This document shows positions 1 through 10,219 of a stretch of 64,000 nt of DNA, piece by piece; the first letter of the stretch is position 1, and each line of letters starts with the position of its first letter. The position numbers were made by a program, and so were the translations under genes. The stretch spans positions 2,851,483 through 2,915,482 of the forward strand of contig JAQFVV010000043.1 of the NCBI GenBank assembly GCA_028023455.1, read 5' to 3'. The DNA is from Epiperipatus broadwayi. Taxonomy: Eukaryota > Onychophora > Udeonychophora > Euonychophora > Peripatidae. The notes beneath the pieces are model-generated. The model ran no database searches, was not told the origin of the DNA, and was given only the letters and a program-made list of their open reading frames with translations.

Positions 1-935
1 TCATATTTTGAAGAATATATTATGTTACATAGTGATAATAAAAAAAATTAACATTGAAAATGTACAACAAGGTGATTTAATATCCCCAAAACATTTCACA
101 GCAGTTTTATAAGGAATAAATTGTCCATTAAAATGGGAAGCTAAGGGAATAAAGGTAAATGGAGATTATTTAAGTCATCTAGATTTTACAGATGACTGGT
201 TGCTTTTGCAAATAATGCTTCAGAACTTCAAGAAATGTTGCTGAAGTTATCAAATGAAAGGTAAAAAATAGAACTAAAGATAAATGTTGAAAAGACTAAG
301 TAATGTTTAGTGGATTTTCTCAGGTGAATAAAAAAATATTAATAAATCATGATTTAGAAAAAATGAACACGTACATATATATCTTGGTCAGAATATTTAT
401 ATAAATGAAAACATAATGCGTGGAATTAATCATAGGATTAAACTTGTATGGAGTGCTTTTGGTCGAAATAACCTAGCATTAAAAGGAAATATGGCTATGC
501 ATTTGAAAAATATTTTTAATATGTGTATTTTACTGGTTCTTAGTTAAGAATCTGTGACTTGGATACTTAACAGAATAGCAATACAGAGATTTTACATCAC
601 TCAACAAAATATAGAGAAATGTGTTTCAGGAGTAATAAGAAGTGATTGAAAACAAAATACATGAGTGAGAGAATAAACAGGTGTTACTGATTTCATTGAA
701 AGTTTTAAGAGACTGAAATTGAATTGGGCTGAACATAATGCTAAAAAAGATGATAATAGATTGACAATTGAAATTTTAAATGGAATTCCAAGAAATTGTA
801 AAGACCTAGAAAGAGGTCATATGTGAGCTGGATAGATAAGGAAGGTTGCTGATGTATTACAGAGGGAAAAAAGCTAGGGATTGAACAAATTGAATTAAAC
901 TTGAAGAGACCTTCATCTTGTCAAAAATGTTAAAT
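1..935 (+). mobile_element. RTE-clade LINE, 3' half of ORF2 (degenerate, cut by window edge)
   Basis: Conceptual translation, with several frameshifts and stops, gives the end of an RTE-type reverse transcriptase. The segment around 65-110 reads like the 'QGDLISPKHFTAVL' motif region. Positions 185-196 encode FTDD, a decayed form of the catalytic F/YADD box, preceded by a 'GIKVNGDYLSHLDF' stretch. Positions 270-310 match the 'KINVEKTK' motif. Positions 660-830 carry the typical C-terminal block (TGVTDFIE..., LKLNWAEH, DDNRLTIEIL, GIPRNCKDLERG) found just before the end of RTE proteins. The 5' part lies outside the window and no intact frame remains, so this is a dead copy. The RTE clade is inferred from these motifs; the family name cannot be settled without a search. 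Confidence 0.8.
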
Positions 936-1441
936 GTAATTATATATGATAATGAGTAAATTTGTCTTTAATTTTACAAGTAATAAATGAAAAATTCTTT
1001 AAAATCATAGTTTCTTAAGAAAAATTGAGAGTTCTGGTTGTAAAAAATCTTTGATTCACATTTGTTTTTGCCAAACCTTATACCTCAAATCAGTGCATAA
1101 CTACTTCATCATTGAGAAGCGATATCGCTACTGTTTGAAACCACTTATTTTCATCATCTGCTTATATGAATCTGAAGATTTTGTCTCAAATTTTAAGTAA
1201 TGTCTGAAAAAAGAACAAATTAATGCAGAAATAAAATATAATAAAAAAAAAAAAAAAAGAAATTGATGCACACAATTACATGCGGAAACATTTGCAATAT
1301 ATTAAAATTCAAAAGTGAGTACTCCTAATCATACTTAACCAAATATCATCTTTGAGAACAGTATTTTCAAGCTTTGCATTCAAAATTTCAACATTAAAAA
1401 AATCATATTTATAGAAAAAGTTGTATCAGAACTGAGTTTTC
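936..1441. other. AT-rich spacer, nothing recognised
   Basis: No coding signal or repeat was recognised. It contains an A-run at 1243-1258 that could be the tail of an old retrotransposon or simple sequence. Confidence 0.4.
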
Positions 1442-1862
1442 AGTGATCAGTGAGTAAATAACATTTGTCTAAATCGCATGTTGTTATTAAATTAGTAATA
1501 ATTGAAAGGTTGCTAGACTTTCACATGCTTTTTCCTACAGTTATTTCTCAGACAGCCAATCAGATTTTAAACAGCTGTCTTAAGAATGATCAGGCCTTGA
1601 CACATGACAGAGATTTTGATTTATTACTCAGTGAGTAATAAATGAATATGTTTATATCTTCAAGCTTTCAGGCCAAGATGCTTAAGACTGGCTTATATAT
1701 ATAAAGTTAAGTAGAGAGAAGGTTGGTATCATCCTTTTCTTATCAAAATCTCTGTCGTGGGTCAAGCCTGAACTGTTTAAAATCTGATTGGCTGTCTGAG
1801 CAATAACTGTAGGCACATGTGAAAGACTAGCAACCTTTCAATTATTACTAGTGATCAGTGAG
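1442..1862. repeat. Inverted repeat (foldback/MITE-like) with 13-bp flanking direct repeats
   Basis: Left arm 1493-1620 and right arm 1741-1849 are reverse complements over about 110-125 bp with small gaps. Shared blocks include 'aataattgaaaggttgctag', 'cagacagccaatcagatttt' and 'gacagagattttgat'. The unit is bracketed by a perfect direct repeat 'agtgatcagtgag' at 1442-1454 and 1850-1862. The right copy abuts the right arm, but the left copy lies about 40 bp outside the left arm, so it may be a target duplication with a ragged left end or a coincidence of nested insertions. The central part holds a short palindrome 'tttattactcagtgagtaat'. No transposase is encoded. Confidence 0.7.
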
Positions 1863-2499
1863 ATAAAATGATAATTTGAGGAAAACATAGCATTATTTAC
1901 ATTCTGTTAATTCAGATGTTAAAAACTTAGTTGAAAATATGCATAAAAATAAAATATGCACAAAGATAATATGAAATTTTCATTGTATTTGCCGTTACTT
2001 CTTTAATTCATGTTTAAAATGTTTTTTTATCAATTCATTTGCTGTATTGTATTTTTTTTTTAAATGTTTGTATATTCATGATTAAATAAGAAATGTTAAT
2101 TAAGTACTACAATTCATTTTAAATTATATCTGGTGAAAATTGAATAGTAGAAACGGCAGAATTTAATTGTGGCTAAATTGCAACATTGAACACAAATAAT
2201 AATAGAAGTAAATATATTTTAAAGTTTAGTACTCGATTTTGAATTTGTTCAGAATTTTTAAATAGTTATAAATAATACTTTAGCTTAAGTTTTCATCATA
2301 GTTATGTTATTTATTTGTATCATGTACCATTAATATATTTCAGATTTATAACTTAATGAAAAAAAAAATTGCTTTTAATAAAAACTGTAGCCACTTTAAT
2401 TAATGGATTTTCTATAAATAGCAGCACTATGTTTTTAAAATGTTATTTAAAAATGTAAAGATGATAATCAAAAGTGCACATTAATGGTTTCACTATTAT

Positions 2500-2890
2500 A
2501 GGGAATTTGAACCACAGACTTGCAAGCTCCCTTCAGCTATCCACTCTATCTTATACACATGATCACACATACGTGAAAAAGATAAATGATCTCCAATATA
2601 TATATTTCATGTTGAATCAGCATCCCCCCTCCCCCGCCCACATATATATATAATCAGTGCGCGGTTTATATTAAGATAGCAAATCTTCAAACTTTAATGG
2701 ACAGGCTTCAATCTACTCCACCCTCAAACTCTTCAGCCATCCATACTATTGAAAATCTGATGATGAAATGCCCAAATCCTTTGTTGATGCCAATATTATT
2801 GTCATGTCCCATATTGACTTTAAGTTACTCTGAATCCTCATGTAAAGGCGGTTGTTCATTTAAATACACAGAAGAGGGATAGTTAGGATA
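2500..2890 (+). repeat. Diverged copy of the 470-bp dispersed repeat seen at 60.4-61.7 kb
   Basis: Several blocks line up in the same order with the repeat unit at 60415-60890. Examples are 'aagataaatgatctccaata', 'ttaagatagcaaatcttcaa', 'actttaatggacaggcttca' and 'gaaaatctgatgatgaaatg'. The copy is more diverged and has a C-rich insertion near 2624-2640. The 61-codon open stretch inside it is not supported as a gene, because the alignment is to a non-coding repeat. Confidence 0.75.
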
Positions 2891-2904
2891 CAAGTTGAAT
2901 CTGT

Positions 2905-2952
2905 AATATTTGAATACAAGTATAATATAAATTATACTTGTATTCAAATATT
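2905..2952. repeat. Short perfect hairpin
   Basis: Arms at 2905-2926 and 2931-2952 are perfect reverse complements of 22 bp with a 4-nt loop. It lies just after the end of the repeat copy at 2500-2890. Confidence 0.85.
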
Positions 2953-3712
2953 TATTAATATAGATATTAAAAAAAAATCTTTAAATTACATGTGTCTATG
3001 GTATGAAACCATAGTATTTTTTGAATAAATTAATATTTGTCAAAGAGAATACTAAAAGTATAAAAATTAAACTAATTGTAAATAAATTGTTCAAGAATAT
3101 GGATGTAGTTGATACTAATGTAAAGGGAATATTAAATTAAAGTAAGCAAATATAGCTTTTTAATAAGCTTGACTTGAAGTCTGTTTTCAGAATATGTTAA
3201 AAGTAGTTATTATTTTGTTTTGTGAGTTGTTTAAAAATAAAAACCAAATTTAATGTAAACTTAAACTGCTGAAGAAAATAAGCTTAAAAGTAGCCACATC
3301 TTTTAGGAATTGATTGAATTTGATACTGACATATGTATGGCGAGAAAGTTAGGAACAAAAATAATAGTATTTTTGAAAGAAAAAAAATCGACTAAGAGGA
3401 AATAGTAATTTTTTCTTTATATATATGTCTAAACAGGAAGTTCTAAAAATAGTTCAGAATGAGAAAATAAAATCTCCCTATTGGAGTAATTCATTAACTT
3501 CTCCGAATTTACTAGCAGCTAATTATTGCTTATATTACCAGTAAGTATTTTAAAAAGTTATGACAGAAATGTAAGATACTATATATATATATATTGGTTT
3601 GCTAATGAAAAAATGTTGGCTTTTTTCCAATTGATATGATTAAGATGAAAGTAATGTACAGTAGTCAAAATAAGAGTCATAGATCAATTCGTAGATCACA
3701 TGACCCTAAAAT
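2953..3712. other. AT-rich spacer, nothing recognised
   Basis: Only short simple sequence, such as a TA run near 3580-3594, is visible. No coding similarity was found on either strand. Confidence 0.4.
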
Positions 3713-3820
3713 CTACAAGCTTAATGATAAATGCTTAGCCAGAGCCAGCACTTAAAATATTCCTGACAGAGATATTTTAAGTGCTGGCTCTGGCTAAGCA
3801 TTTATCATAAAAGCTTGTAG
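3713..3820. repeat. Long hairpin with 48-bp arms
   Basis: Left arm 3713-3760 and right arm 3772-3820 are almost perfect reverse complements, with one extra base in the right arm and an 11-nt loop. The stem contains 'gccagagccagcacttaaaa'. It resembles a small palindromic MITE; a transcribed hairpin RNA is possible but there is no direct evidence. Confidence 0.85.
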
Positions 3821-3829
3821 AGGAATTGG

Positions 3830-4419
3830 CAATCCTCACTGTTTATAATGTATAGTAGTTTATTAATTGTATTGTGTGTTTTTGTTGGGTGCTGTGCTAA
3901 GGCTAGCAATGGGCTCTACAGATGGCAGACAGTAGACAGCGGTGACTAAGAGTTCTTACTGAGTTCTAGGATAAATGTTCATTCATCAAAAGTTAGATAT
4001 TGATTCCTATGCAAACAATCATTTCTGTCTGCTATTCTTCCTTCAGTCACATAAGTTAATGTAGGGCAGAGTCATTGTAGGCTTCTCTTGGCATTGATTG
4101 TCTCCTACTTTAATTGTGACAGTGGCATTATGTGCAACCACATTTCCATTGATTAACCACATGCACAATATTACCACTTTTTTAGGCTTGCTTGAGACAG
4201 TACATTGCTTTGGTTTGGAGCTGGATTTGAGATAGGGAGGTTTTTTTTGCTGGAAAAATAATTCAGTAGCACTATTTCCCTGTTTTCACAGAAATAGAAG
4301 GGTTCTAGAAAATGCGATCTAAAAATGGTCTGCATCACATAGTCTTATTATGTTGTTGTGCTTAGCTGATTATACATTAAAATGATAGAAATAATATCAT
4401 CAATAGCAGGAGGCAGTGA
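3830..4419. other. Slightly GC-richer stretch upstream of a LINE endonuclease
   Basis: This interval has more G and C than its surroundings and directly precedes the endonuclease remnant that begins near 4420 on the + strand. It may be the 5' part of the same LINE, but I recognise no motif in it. Confidence 0.3.
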
Positions 4420-4950
4420 TAGCATTGAAGGTAAGTATTACAAATCTAATTTATGTTTTAGTATAGATACATGGAATATACAAACTTTACTTGGTTCAAA
4501 CTCTTGAAAACCATAAATGAGAAAATATTTAATAGAACAGGTAGATAGATGACTACAAATTTTTTGGAAGGGCAGATCAATCAGAGGAAAAAGAATGCTT
4601 GTTTTAGATTTGCTATAAAGTCTTAATATTTTTTTAAATTCCTCTTTATATCAATGAGAGGCTAATGGTGTTAAAACTTGGTTTGCACAGTGACATTTGT
4701 GCTTATTTCATTAGGGTAGAGTCAGAGAAAGTAAGCTTTTATTCCTTTCTGGATAGCATTATTACATCAATACCATTAGAAATAAAATTTGTTCTTTTTG
4801 GAGACTATAATGTATGATATATGATGGTATAAAAAGTTAGACTTTGACCAAAAGTTGCCAAAAATTATGGTATTGGTGCTATAAATTCAAACATTCTCTT
4901 ATTGAACTTTGTACAATACCTATAACAAATAGCTTATTTAGGCAAATTGC
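4420..4950 (+). mobile_element. LINE ORF2, APE-type endonuclease fragment (degenerate)
   Basis: Frames read piecewise resemble the apurinic-like endonuclease of LINE ORF2. The 4645-4820 segment reads 'ERLMVLKLGLHSDICAYF' and then, after a gap, 'FVLFGDYNV'. The latter corresponds to the conserved 'L.GDFN' catalytic block that follows the 'RL..L.L' strand. Positions 4855-4950 continue with the downstream 'G.G..N.N..LL.F' and 'ITNSLFRQ' blocks. The reading is then interrupted by a hAT-like insertion at 4958. The RT remnant at 6113-7000, same strand, is probably from the same LINE. Known LINEs use this domain to nick the target DNA; stops and frameshifts here mean it is inactive. Confidence 0.65.
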
Positions 4951-4957
4951 TGTAGAG

Positions 4958-5396
4958 CAGGGGTGGCCAACTTTTGTGTTCATAAGATCTACTTTTTATT
5001 TTAATTGTTGCGATCAACTTGTTGTCATAGGCGTAGTCTTAAGTGGAGGGAGATGTGAAATACACATTATTTTTCTATATCTACCTAATAAAAAATAACA
5101 ATTATTTAACGGGCCAAAAAACTCATGTCCGGGTGAATTAAAGCAACATGAGTAATTATTAACAATATTTATTAATTCACATTAGCTATATTAAATCAAG
5201 ATTAAAAATATTATTTTCAATAATGATACGGCTTAGTGGACTTCACCTACCTAGAATTGAAAAACAATTTAGAACAAAAACAACAAAAAAACTTTAAAAT
5301 CTTGACTTTATTTGTTTCTCTCGTTACCTGACAGCTCTTGCCAGATTGGTGTCGTGATCGACCAAAAATGGCTTAGCGATCGACTGGTGGATCACG
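4958..5396 (+). mobile_element. hAT-like nonautonomous element
   Basis: It begins with 'caggggtggccaacttttg', the canonical CAGGGGTGGCCAAC terminus of many hAT elements. Near the 3' end it has palindromic 'gatcgac' motifs (5356-5387) typical of the same group. An 8-bp direct repeat brackets it: 'ctgtagag' at 4950-4957 and 'ctatagag' at 5397-5404, one mismatch. The expected 3' inverted terminus (GTTGGCCACCCCTG) is missing, so the 3' end is trimmed or rearranged. No transposase is present. It sits inside LINE endonuclease sequence. Confidence 0.65.
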
Positions 5397-6112
5397 CTAT
5401 AGAGGAATGTGAATGCACTTATGCTCAAAATAATGGCATTTAATAGATTACGTTATAGTAGGAATCAGAATATAAGAGAAGTGCACATTACACAAATGCT
5501 TACAAATTCAGATTGTTGGGGGTCATAGAAACTCATCCCAATCGTATTCTCAAGAAAGTTGATGCTCATTCTTAACGTATTAAATTACAATAAATATTGA
5601 ACACCAAAACTGCCATTTCACACCTTCAGGATTGGTATTACTAATGTGTGGAATTCTTTTAAGAAGTGTGTTACTGATGCAAGTAAATTTATTCCTTAAT
5701 TTTCTGAAAAGAAAAATCATATATTTTGCATTCATCTTATTATTAGTGATTTGATGTAGCATTTTCTGTTTGGCAAGCTTGATAAATTAAATATGGACCT
5801 TTTAAATAAATATAAAGGTTTAAAGATAAAATCTCAACGACGACAAGAAGGCTTAAAAATGATTGGTGGATTAAAACTTCCAAAAGATGCAGCTATTCAC
5901 TGGTTACTCTAGATTTTTTTTTGTCAAATCATTGGAAGCAACAAATGAACCTGGAAACAATATCACAATCCTATTAAATTCATCTCTGGCATTTTCTTGT
6001 TTGATGACTATGATATTTTGAACAGGTGAAAGGAATATTTTTAATCATTGCAAGGAACAAGTCCTACATCGCATGACTTAATTTAGTAAACTTATACTAC
6101 AAATGTTATATA
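5397..6112. other. Probable interior of the decayed LINE, unrecognised
   Basis: It lies between the endonuclease and RT remnants of a + strand LINE. The distance fits the linker between these domains, but no motif could be recognised and the start of one is not assured. Confidence 0.3.
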
Positions 6113-7000
6113 ATGAGTGTGAATAGCTCTTCCGAATATCCCTATTCCCAGACTGGTTCACACTTATTATATAAAATTTTTGATCATCTTTTGAATGTTA
6201 ATAGAAGAATTGAGATAACAACTTTTACTGATGTATTCATTTTATCTGCTCATTTAGATTTGGATGAAGAAGATATACAGCTTAATGACATCAGAACAGC
6301 TGTTTGTAATCTTAAAAAGTGCAAAGACTGCAGATCCTGTCGAAATACCTGGAGAAGTTTTGAAATATGGTGGTTATAGGTTAGCTTCAAAAATATTGCT
6401 TTTAAGGATATTTAAATTCATGAATTTATGTAGTTGATCATAAGGATATTCCGATTGTTCTAATTTTTAAAAATAAAGGGTGTAGATAAGATTGCAGCAT
6501 TTATCATAGAATATCATTATTATCAACAACAATGAAGATATTTTCAAGGATTTTGTTAAATAGACCACTTCTAGTCATAGATGAATGGTTATAAGAAACT
6601 AATGGTGGTTGTAGAGAATCAAGAAGATCTGTATACATGGACTTTGTTGCCAGGAAATTATCTACTAAAATTTATTAACAAGACACAGCTTCCACATATT
6701 GGAATATGGGTGAATGCTATTACTGCTTGTAGAAAATCTGAAATATTTGAAAATAAAACTGACATTACATAAGTTGTGTATAAGCTTCAATTTTGTTTTC
6801 CATTTATAGTAGTTTATAAGTGATTTCATGAAATAGATATTAAGATGTTGGAGTTTTTAATATAAAACGATTAAAAGTAATATCAAGAATCATCTTTGTG
6901 GTTTCTTGATTTTTTAGTGTGCTGATGATTATGCTACTGTCTCTTCAAAAACTGATCTTAATGGGAAAAAAAAAACTCTTCAGTAACTTTTAATTTTGAT
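6113..7000 (+). mobile_element. LINE reverse transcriptase fragment (degenerate)
   Basis: An 88-codon open stretch at 6113-6379 covers the region before the RT fingers (LNDIRTAVCNLKKCK). After a +1 shift it continues as 'EIPGEVLKYGGYRLASK', the conserved PAE..K.GG block of LINE RTs. Positions 6520-6600 match the 'GISLLS...KI..RILLNR' block and then 'VIDEWL'. Positions 6850-6965 match the 'FN..RL' segment and a decayed '(A)DDYA' catalytic box near 6920. The intervening bases contain many stops. This is the RT part of the LINE whose endonuclease lies at 4420-4950; the clade is not resolved. Confidence 0.7.
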
Positions 7001-7809
7001 AATTATCAATTTGAGAATGTGAATCAGTTTAAATACTACAGTAACTTTTTAATACTTATTTAGGTGAAGTTAATAAAATTTTGCAAATAACAATGTTTAG
7101 CTTAGCGCTTTCGGAATATATTTATTCCATATTCATAGCCACTATTTTGTGTTAAACGTAAAAAATGCAAATCATCCTATCCATTTTTTTGACATTTTAA
7201 AGCAGACATCCCTTCGATTAATGGCATTTGAGTCATTTGCAACGAAATACATTTTTATTTTGGTGACATTTATTTCTTTGCAAACAATTTCTGTGCTAGA
7301 AGGTTCAAATTTATGATTAAATGTTTTTTGGTGTTCGGCAAATATTGAATTGCCTTCATTTTTGTTACCACTCTATTGTACATATATGTGTTGGAGGTTG
7401 ATGTGTAACTCAGACTGCTACGTGTTGTTGCTGCATTTAGTAAATTAAAAAATAGATAGTTCATTATAGTGACATAATTATATTGATTAAATTAACTGTA
7501 TATTATTATTTTGTCCAACTTATTGTATGGAAGTGAAAGTGGGGGGATTAAATTGCCTCTACTTCTGCTTGCTAGATTTGTTATTATTTTATGTACTTTT
7601 TATTATGTGAAGGCACATCTTTGTGAGTTAAATATTTGAAAAGAATGAATAGAAACAGATTTTCAAAAGAACTATTTTATGATGAACTTGAACTTTGTTT
7701 TTCTGGACGATACTCCATTTAGGTTATGAGAATTCTCTCAAAGTCACTTTAAAGAGTTGTAATATTGATTATTTTCATTGAAGGATGTGTTTGAAGATGG
7801 AATGTAATC
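7001..7809. other. AT-rich spacer, nothing recognised
   Basis: No coding similarity or structured repeat was found on either strand. Confidence 0.35.
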
Positions 7810-8240
7810 ATCATTATCCCCAACCATTATCAATCCATTGTAGGATGGTCTCTCCAAGTTCAATCCATCTCCTTTGATCTTTAGCTTCTTTTCTCCACAT
7901 CACCCCTACACACATTCTTATTTCATCCATCCATCTCACATGTGGTCTCTTTCTGGGTCTTTTACAATCTCTTGGAATCCAGTTTAAGATTTCAATTGTC
8001 CATCTATTATCATCTCTTCTAGAAATATGTCCAGCCCAACTCCACTTCAGTCTTTTAATTTTTTCAATGAGGTCAGTAACGCCTGTTTGTTCTCTTACCC
8101 ATACATTACGTTATCGATCTCTTCTTGTTACTCTCAACATGCATCTCTCCATACTTCTTTGAGTGGTCTGAAGTTTCTGTATTGCTCTTCTATTAAGTGT
8201 CCAAGTCTCAGATTCATAAGTAAGAACTGGTAAAGTACTT
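7810..8240 (-). mobile_element. RTE-clade LINE, 3' end of ORF2 (degenerate)
   Basis: Reading the - strand from about 8240 down to 7810 gives the C-terminal block typical of RTE-type ORF2. It runs 'YGSE/SETWTL'-like, RRMLRVTRRD-like, then 'KLKWSWAGHIS' with 'DDN/NDGRW', then 'ILNWIPRDCKR' and 'RPH..WMDEI'. The 3' end is near 7810, where the frame ends after a 'LGETIL' block. The copy is less decayed than others here but is a 5'-truncated insertion of about 430 bp. The 68-codon + strand open stretch inside it is a shadow. Confidence 0.85.
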
Positions 8241-8929
8241 TAATTAGGCAAAATGTTGAAAAGAAGACTGCTGTAAAAAAAGTTGAGAAATATCATTGCA
8301 GGATATCATGCTAAGGAATTAACATATGTTATATGTGAATGTATATAGCCATCACAAAATGCATCTTAACTTTTATTCTTTAACTTTTTATCTGAGGTTT
8401 TTCTTTTTCTCTGGAGTTAGAATGGTTATTAGTGATGATATTTTCATCAGAAGTAAATTCATTTTGTTGCTAAGATTATAAATCCTCACACAGTTATTAT
8501 TTTGGCACTTTTTAAGTAAATATTTCTTTTAGATGTTTTAAAATATAATGATCAACTGAAAAGTTGTAAAAGATTTTTTGTTGTGGATGTGGATAATTCT
8601 TTTGTATGTGGATTTTTTTTATTTATTTGTTACAAATTTGTAATTTATATTTATTTTAGAACAATTTAAAATAATTGTATAATGATCAACATATTTATCA
8701 TTTCTGTTTATAACAATTTAATACAAAGAGTTAATTATATATAATATGTAAAATTAAAGTTTTATGTATATATAATTTTAGAATTTGAAATGTAAATGCC
8801 TACTCTATAAAATGATAAATCCTTTTATATCCTCCTTAATATATGCCAACTCAATCTTTAGCAATCATATGCAGTTTATAAAAATACAATAAATAACAAA
8901 TATATAACAGCTATATAAATATATATTTA
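8241..8929. other. AT-rich spacer, nothing recognised
   Basis: Very AT-rich with short TA-rich runs near 8735-8780. No coding or repeat structure recognised. Confidence 0.35.
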
Positions 8930-9470
8930 TTATTAAAATAGAAAATAATATAACATTAAGAATACTAGCCAAAAAAACAAAATGTTACTAAAAATTCTCT
9001 CACAACCATGGTTTCATCTATAAACAAATAGACCTCAAATAAAATTCAACTAAATAACAAATGACATATGTATACAGTGTACAAAATAACATAGCCTTAC
9101 CATAATTTACTTCAAAAATCAGTCACCTTTTACATCAAAGGTTGTCTTCATGAAAACACTAATCTCAGATTCAAGAAGATTTATTGTCAGTATTTCTTTG
9201 GCTCTTCTTTTTAATTCAAAAAACACTGATGATAAAACTTCTTGAATCTGAGACCATTAATCTTATGAAGATATCCTTTGTTGTAAAAGATGATTAGTTT
9301 TTGAATTATAAGAAGGCTATGTTATTTTGTATATATATGTTGTTTGTTATCTTAGTGAATTTCACATGAAAAGATCTATTTGTTAATAGATGAAATCATG
9401 GCCATGAGAGAATTGTAATAAATTTTGTTTTGGGCTAATATTGTAGTTATATGATTTTCTATTTTATTTA
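8930..9470. repeat. Imperfect 540-bp palindrome (foldback element)
   Basis: The arms pair around a centre near 9200. Left blocks (8935 'aaaatagaaaataatataac', 8990 'aaaattctctcac', 9010 'tggtttcatctat', 9085 'aaaataacatagcctta', 9158 'aatctcagattcaagaag') recur as reverse complements in the right half in mirror order. Pairing is imperfect, so this is an old foldback or MITE with nearly full-length inverted arms. No transposase or clear target duplication was seen. Confidence 0.8.
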
Positions 9471-9550
9471 TCATTATCAGTATAATATATTCTTCACACA
9501 TGTGAGGTTTAATATAAATTGCAACACATTCAACTGTAAAAATATATATT

Positions 9551-9715
9551 AAAGAACAAGTGAATCATTGTGCTTTAAAGCTTATCTCTATATATAGGTC
9601 AATCTTTGCTAACCATGCATTATTCAGAACTTGAATCTATTATATGCATGGTAAGAAAAGGTTAGCTTACATATAGATAAGTTTGAAAGATAATGATTTA
9701 CTCGATCTTTGTGTG
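9551..9715. repeat. Imperfect palindrome
   Basis: Left arm 9551-9620 and right arm 9652-9715 are reverse complements over about 65 bp with scattered mismatches. Examples are 'ctttgctaaccatgcat' against 'atgcatggtaagaaaag', and 'agcttatctctatatatagg' against 'acatatagataagttt'. It is unrelated in sequence to the palindrome at 8930. Confidence 0.75.
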
Positions 9716-9749
9716 AAGATTAGTTTCCGAATATATTACAATAAATACT

Positions 9750-10145
9750 GTGAATGCATATATGTGCACATAGAGAAAAGCTTTAATAAAAAGTAATTTA
9801 AACAACTAGGCTTAACTAGCTTTCAACTAATACAAGTTATAGATGTACTAACGATTGTAAAGAGAGAGTGTATATATATAGATGATTTATATTAATTTAT
9901 CATAAATTTACATTCTTCGAGGTGGGAATGCAAGATGCCTTCCTATTGATGGCATGCTTATTGCTTGATATGTGCCATGTCTTCTTAATCTTTCTCTTTG
10001 CATTATTGCATTCGGTACAGACAGTATCAATGGAGGTGGGAACAAAAGGATGGCCAGTTTCAGAAAAATATTCCAAAAATATAGAACCTATTTCTGTGTT
10101 TTGCTAGCTTTATTGTATGGATAGACATGTTGTGCTATGCGTGCG
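9750..10145 (-). repeat. Long direct repeat flanking a PLE reverse transcriptase, copy 1 (3' side)
   Basis: About 400 bp matching 11744-12169 in the same orientation. Shared blocks include 'aatgcatatatgt', 'ggcttaactagctt', 'gatgatttatattaattta' (diverged), 'cttcttaatctttc' and 'atagacatgttg'. The pair brackets the RT remnant at 10220-11700 at a period of about 2.0 kb. Such direct repeats are described for Penelope-like elements as pseudo-LTRs arising from partial tandem copies; a true LTR pair is the alternative. Confidence 0.75.
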
Positions 10146-10219
10146 GCTAAGTTTGCCCAAGATAAGCTCGGCAAATTGCAACTCAATGAATGAAGCTGTG
10201 AATGTGAATTGGCTTGATA

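Noticed and set aside
9922-10107. Open frame in the PLE direct repeat, similar to one at 11878-12099
   Set aside because: The similarity follows from the repeat itself; copies differ by indels and there is no family match.
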